NCBI GenBank assembly: GCA_035263125.1
Contig: DATFRP010000173.1
Coordinates: 12,793-76,792, forward strand
From: Gp6-AA40 sp035263125
Lineage (GTDB): Bacteria; Acidobacteriota; Vicinamibacteria; Vicinamibacterales; UBA2999
Length of the DNA: 64,000 nucleotides
Direction of reading: 5' to 3'
This document shows positions 60,899 through 64,000 of the stretch, piece after piece. A model generated the notes under the pieces. That model saw nothing but the letters and a program-made list of their open reading frames with translations, was not told the DNA's origin and searched no databases. A program made the translations under genes and the position numbers. Every line of letters begins with the position of its first letter. Position 1 is the stretch's first letter.

Positions 60899-61929
60899 TT
60901 CTTCCCCTTCTTTGCGGCGAGCTCGTTGTAGATCGTCTCGACGAACATGTCCGTCGTCCACGGGCCACTGTCGCTTCCGTACTGGCTCCGGTATCCGAGC
61001 GTGGGATTGGCGGCTTTGACCTGCGCCAGCGTCTTCCCTTCGTCGAGGAGGTCCTGAACGCGGTCGCGAACCACGGTCACCGCGTCGCGGTACTCCAGCA
61101 GATCGAGCTTGTCGTACACGAAGCCGTGCCCGGGCACCAGGAACGTGCGGTCAGCCTGCCACTGCAGCGGGACGTTGAGGATGCTCAGATCCATCAAGCG
61201 GTTCAGCGCATCGATCTCGCCCTGGACGGTGCCACCGCGCTTGATGTCGATGACGGGCCAACGGGTCGTGTCGATGATGTCGCCAGTCGCAATCACGTCA
61301 CCACGCCGGAAGAACACGATCGTGTCGCCATCGGTGTGCGCCGCCGGCATGTGAATCACCTGAATGCCTTCGCCGTTCAGGTACATGGAGTACATCCTGT
61401 AGGCGAATGTCTTCGTGGGAAACAACCCGAACGGGATGGCCTGCGGACCCGTTGCGGCCGTCATTCTGGCCAGCACGTTTTCGTGTGCCAGCACGCTGGC
61501 CCTGCCCGAGTTGGAGACCAGGTCGTCGCTCAAGCCCGCACCCGCCACGACCGCGCCCGGGAGGATACTCAGTCCTGCCCTGGCGAGCTTGTCGTTCCCG
61601 CCGACGTGATCAGGATCCATCGACGTGCTGATGATGTAGCGGATCGGCAGGTCGGTGACGCGGCGGATGGTGGCGAGCACTTTGTCCGCGTTCCCTGTGG
61701 TTCCCGAGTCCACGAGGATGACGCCCTCGGGACCTGTCTGCATCAGGATGTTCCCGCCCGCGCCCCCAATGACGTAGAAGTTCGGCCGCAGCTGAACGAC
61801 GGTCGGTCCGTCGCCTTCTGCCTGCCGCGCCAGCGCTCGTTGCGACCCGCTGAAGGCCAGCACGATAAGGGCAGCGATGACCGTCATCGCCCCTGCCCAC
61901 TTCCGAGAATGCCGTTCGAGTCGTTTCAC
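60895..61929 (-). CDS. Exported metallo-beta-lactamase-fold protein with altered metal site
   Basis: This 344-residue protein has an N-terminal membrane or signal segment (about 12-30) and an MBL fold. The motif HxHxDH, normally binding two zinc ions, reads S103-M-D105-P-D107-H108 (STSMDPDHVGG): the first two histidines are Ser and Asp, whereas Asp107 and His108 remain. Later His residues in MPAAHTDGD and VPGHG are kept. Activity may be mononuclear, changed or lost. It heads a three-gene leftward run of exported proteins. Confidence 0.85.
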   Translation of the reverse strand: MKRLERHSRKWAGAMTVIAALIVLAFSGSQRALARQAEGDGPTVVQLRPNFYVIGGAGGNILMQTGPEGVILVDSGTTGNADKVLATIRRVTDLPIRYIISTSMDPDHVGGNDKLARAGLSILPGAVVAGAGLSDDLVSNSGRASVLAHENVLARMTAATGPQAIPFGLFPTKTFAYRMYSMYLNGEGIQVIHMPAAHTDGDTIVFFRRGDVIATGDIIDTTRWPVIDIKRGGTVQGEIDALNRLMDLSILNVPLQWQADRTFLVPGHGFVYDKLDLLEYRDAVTVVRDRVQDLLDEGKTLAQVKAANPTLGYRSQYGSDSGPWTTDMFVETIYNELAAKKGKK

Positions 61930-61957
61930 GTTTGTGGGCGATTCTAGATCATCGCAA

Positions 61958-62318
61958 TCACTTCTTCACCCCCGCGAGCCAATTCAATACGACGGTGATC
62001 GGAGGCGACGCGGTGTCCTCGGCCGCAGGTGCGTGATGACCAGACACTTCTGGCCGTCCGGTGGTCGCCCTCGACGAACTCCATGACGAGGCAGTCAGGA
62101 CCCACGTCGTAGAGCGTGCAGATGTTGGGGTGATTGAGCGCGGCAACCGCGCGGGCTTCACGCTCGAAGCGTTCGCTGAACTGTGCCGCGGACATTGTGA
62201 TGGCGGAATCGCGATTGACCCGCGGGTCGCGCGCACGATGGACCTCGCCCATCCCGCCCGCACCAACGAGCGAGATCGCCTCATAAGCACCGAGCCTGTC
62301 GGCCGCAGCGAGGGCCAT
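61958..62318 (-). pseudogene. Remnant of a Ser/Thr kinase gene
   Basis: The first about 80 codons read as the start of a PknB-type kinase: DRLGAYEAISLVGAGGMGEV with ARDPRVNRD, but the VAIK lysine is gone (SAITM). FEREARAVAALNHPNI and LVMEFVEG follow. The sequence then shifts frame and joins PPITVVLNWLAGVKK, the usual last residues of acidobacterial kinases with TolB-like tails. Most of the middle of the original gene is missing. Confidence 0.85.
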
Positions 62319-62394
62319 GGAGGTGTCGCAATTCTGCTCTGCTCAGGAACGGAGGTCCGGCTAAGCAGGACACTACGAATAGAATGAGAGCTTC

Positions 62395-63609
62395 ATGTCT
62401 GCGAGCGACACGATCGAGGCGCAGGGCCATCTGATCGATTCGGGCCTGCTGTCGGCCATTTTCGACAAAATCATCGAGCTCAAAGGGTCGTACGAGATCC
62501 TCGACTTCGACATCGGCCGCACCAACGACGACCCGTCCCGGATCCAGATGCGAGTCACGGCGCCCGACCGCCCGACGCTCGACGACCTGCTCCAGCAGAT
62601 CACGATCTTCGGCGCCCATCCGCTGCGCGAACGCGACGCCCTCGTCAAACCGGCCGAAAAGGATCGCTGCGTTCCGGACGACTTCTACTCGACGACGAAC
62701 CATCGCACCCAGGTACGTCTGAACGGACGATGGGTCGACGTCGACAGCCAACGGATGGATGCGGTAATCATCGTCGACGGCCAGCAGGCGGCGTGCCGCA
62801 AGCTGCGCGACGTCAAGGCCGGCGAGCGCGTGGTGTGCGGACACGTCGGCATTCGGGTGACGCCCGAATTCAAGGAGCGCGATCGTCTCGGCTTCGCCTT
62901 CATGAGCAACGACGTCTCGTCGGAGCGCCGCGTCGAAGGCAGCGTCGCCCGCATCGCGCAGATGATGCGCGACGTGAAAAACAGTGGCGGGCGCATCGCA
63001 GTCGTTGCCGGCCCGGTCGTGGTCCATACCGGCGGCGTCGAGCACTTCGCGTCGCTCATCCGCGGCGGCTACGTCGACGTCGTGCTCTCCGGAAACGCAC
63101 TCGCCGTGCACGACATCGAGTTCGCGCTCTCGGGCACCTCGCTCGGGATCGATCTGGTTGCCGGCGCGCCGGTCGAACAGGGCCATCGCAACCACATGGC
63201 GGCCATCAACACGATCAACCGGGCGGGCAGCATCCGCGCGGCGGTCGACTCCGGTGTGCTCACATCGGGCGTCATGTACGAATGCGTCAAACGCGGCGTC
63301 GAGTTCGTGCTCGCTGGCAGCATCCGCGACGATGGGCCGCTGCCCGAGGCGCTGATGGATCTGATCGAAGCGCAGGAGCGCTATGCCGCAGCGTTGACGA
63401 ACAACGTGCAGCTCGTGCTGATGCTGTCATCGATGCTGCACAGCATCGGCGTCGGCAACATGCTCCCTTCATGGGTGCGCGTAGTCTGTGTCGACATCAA
63501 CCCGGCGGTGGTCACAAAGCTGAGCGATCGCGGATCGCAACAGACCGTCGGCGTCGTCACCGACGTCGGGCTGTTCTTGCACCGGCTCGCCGAGGCCTTG
63601 TGCTCATAG
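62395..63609 (+). CDS. LOR/SDH-family (TIGR00300) protein, possible ornithine cyclodeaminase
   Basis: This 404-residue protein matches the TIGR00300 group (DFDIGRTNDDPSRIQM; GGRIAVVAGPVVVHTGGV; NTINRAGSIRAAVDSGVLTSGVMY; SMLHSIGVGNMLPS). Known members include archaeal NAD-dependent ornithine cyclodeaminase and the C-terminal part of cyanobacterial AgrE/ArgZ. It may convert ornithine to proline and so connect with the arginine genes of this window, although it is distant from them. Its last 205 bases are repeated in inverse at the right end of the window. Confidence 0.85.
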   Translation: MSASDTIEAQGHLIDSGLLSAIFDKIIELKGSYEILDFDIGRTNDDPSRIQMRVTAPDRPTLDDLLQQITIFGAHPLRERDALVKPAEKDRCVPDDFYSTTNHRTQVRLNGRWVDVDSQRMDAVIIVDGQQAACRKLRDVKAGERVVCGHVGIRVTPEFKERDRLGFAFMSNDVSSERRVEGSVARIAQMMRDVKNSGGRIAVVAGPVVVHTGGVEHFASLIRGGYVDVVLSGNALAVHDIEFALSGTSLGIDLVAGAPVEQGHRNHMAAINTINRAGSIRAAVDSGVLTSGVMYECVKRGVEFVLAGSIRDDGPLPEALMDLIEAQERYAAALTNNVQLVLMLSSMLHSIGVGNMLPSWVRVVCVDINPAVVTKLSDRGSQQTVGVVTDVGLFLHRLAEALCS

Positions 63610-64000
63610 AGGAAACGGAGGTCACGGAGAAACGGATTAACAGGAGACACGGAGAAACGGAGGTCAGACCGAGCTCTTTGCTGACTCGCTGACAGCCCAC
63701 CCAGGCGCAGTGTGTTGTGAGCGTTCCTGCCTCCGTCCGACCTCCGTTTCTCCGTGTCTCCTGTTAATCCGTTTCCTCCGCCCCCTCCGTTTCCTCTACG
63801 AGCACAGGGCCGCGGCGAGCCGGTGCAAGAACAGCCCGACGTCGGTGACGACGCCGACGGTCTGCTGCGATCCGCGATCGCTCAGCTTCGTGACCACCGC
63901 CGGGTTGATGTCGACACAGACGACGCGCACCCATGAAGGGAGCATGTTGCCGACGCCGATGCTGTGCAGCATCGATGACAGCATCAGCACGAGCTGCACG
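63403..64000. repeat. Large inverted repeat at the right end
   Basis: Arms 63403-63665 and 63739-64000 are inverse copies, about 96% identical by eye, around a 73-nt spacer. They contain the 3' ends of two tail-to-tail copies of the LOR/SDH gene and an iterated GGAGACACGGAGAAACGGAG element. Of six differences in the coding part, five are synonymous. The right arm may continue outside the window. Confidence 0.95.
63796..64000 (-). CDS. Second LOR/SDH-family copy, C-terminal part (partial)
   Basis: The last 67 codons and stop of an inverted paralogue are visible; the gene continues beyond the window. The protein is identical to the end of the first copy except for Ala instead of Glu four residues before the end (RLAAALCS). 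Third-position changes separate the genes, so both appear to be under selection. Confidence 0.93.
   Translation of the reverse strand, partial: VQLVLMLSSMLHSIGVGNMLPSWVRVVCVDINPAVVTKLSDRGSQQTVGVVTDVGLFLHRLAAALCS

Noticed and set aside
63403..64000. Fold-back assembly artefact
   Set aside because: Differences between arms are mostly at third codon positions, unlike random sequence errors; long reads would still be useful.

Overview
This 64 kb window is high-GC chromosomal DNA that most resembles Acidobacteriota, probably class Vicinamibacteria. The assignment is an inference from gene content: a subtilase with a C-terminal NIVW repeat, a DUF1592/DUF1552/ankyrin cluster with NHL-repeat and other secreted neighbours, an ECF sigma factor beside a Ser/Thr kinase, a PEP-CTERM protein and many iterated intergenic palindromes. 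I saw no rRNA, tRNA, CRISPR array or intact transposase. Genes are tightly packed, often with 4-nt ATGA/GTGA overlaps.

Layout. 1-4854: the C-terminal end of an NtrC-type activator, a perfect palindrome with a sigma54-like motif, an exported NIVW-repeat subtilase and an HD-GYP/GAF/GGDEF protein. 4865-6408: fabI behind an RG-rich Cys-cluster protein. 6533-15185: an almost complete arginine regulon. argR, an argG-like gene and argH run leftward; argC, argB, argD, a short N-acetylglutamate synthase, argJ and argF run rightward. Between them lies a promoter overlapped by two ARG-box-like sites. The argG-like gene is about 100 residues short and lacks the usual ATP- and aspartate-binding signatures.

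15262-24679: acyl-CoA ligase, PxpA, a structured intergenic RNA candidate with a terminator, a DGQHR protein, a membrane acyltransferase with OsmC, an FTR1 iron permease with a Fur-like box, an exported SAM-methyltransferase-fold protein, aspartate kinase and an AfsA-type double-hotdog protein. 24770-29363: ECF sigma factor divergent from a Ser/Thr kinase, a barrel protein with a 14-glycine run and a RodZ-like protein. 29602-37848 (leftward): sirtuin, MarR regulator with a perfect 9-bp-arm operator, TolC, adaptor, RND pump and ChdC/HemQ.

37942-45520: a rightward run of secreted proteins (DUF8021-like, NHL propeller, DUF1592 cytochrome, DUF1552, ankyrin). 45535-46823: a 277-bp element with terminal inverted repeats and a tandemly duplicated, fused PEP-CTERM gene. 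46934-57310: AraC regulator, M14 peptidase, GNAT, LssY_C/barrel protein, XthA, YkgJ-like protein and fatty-acid desaturase. 57438-61929: a two-component system interrupted by a perfect 17-bp-stem hairpin, then three exported leftward proteins. 61958-64000: a kinase gene remnant and a LOR/SDH-family (TIGR00300; ornithine cyclodeaminase-like) gene facing an inverted near-copy of itself that runs off the window.

The best leads are the degenerate ArgG inside a working-looking arginine regulon, the orphan structured RNA beside a DGQHR protein, the AfsA homologue, the activator/palindrome/subtilase arrangement, the selected inverted duplication at the right end, and palindromic repeats that have entered reading frames.
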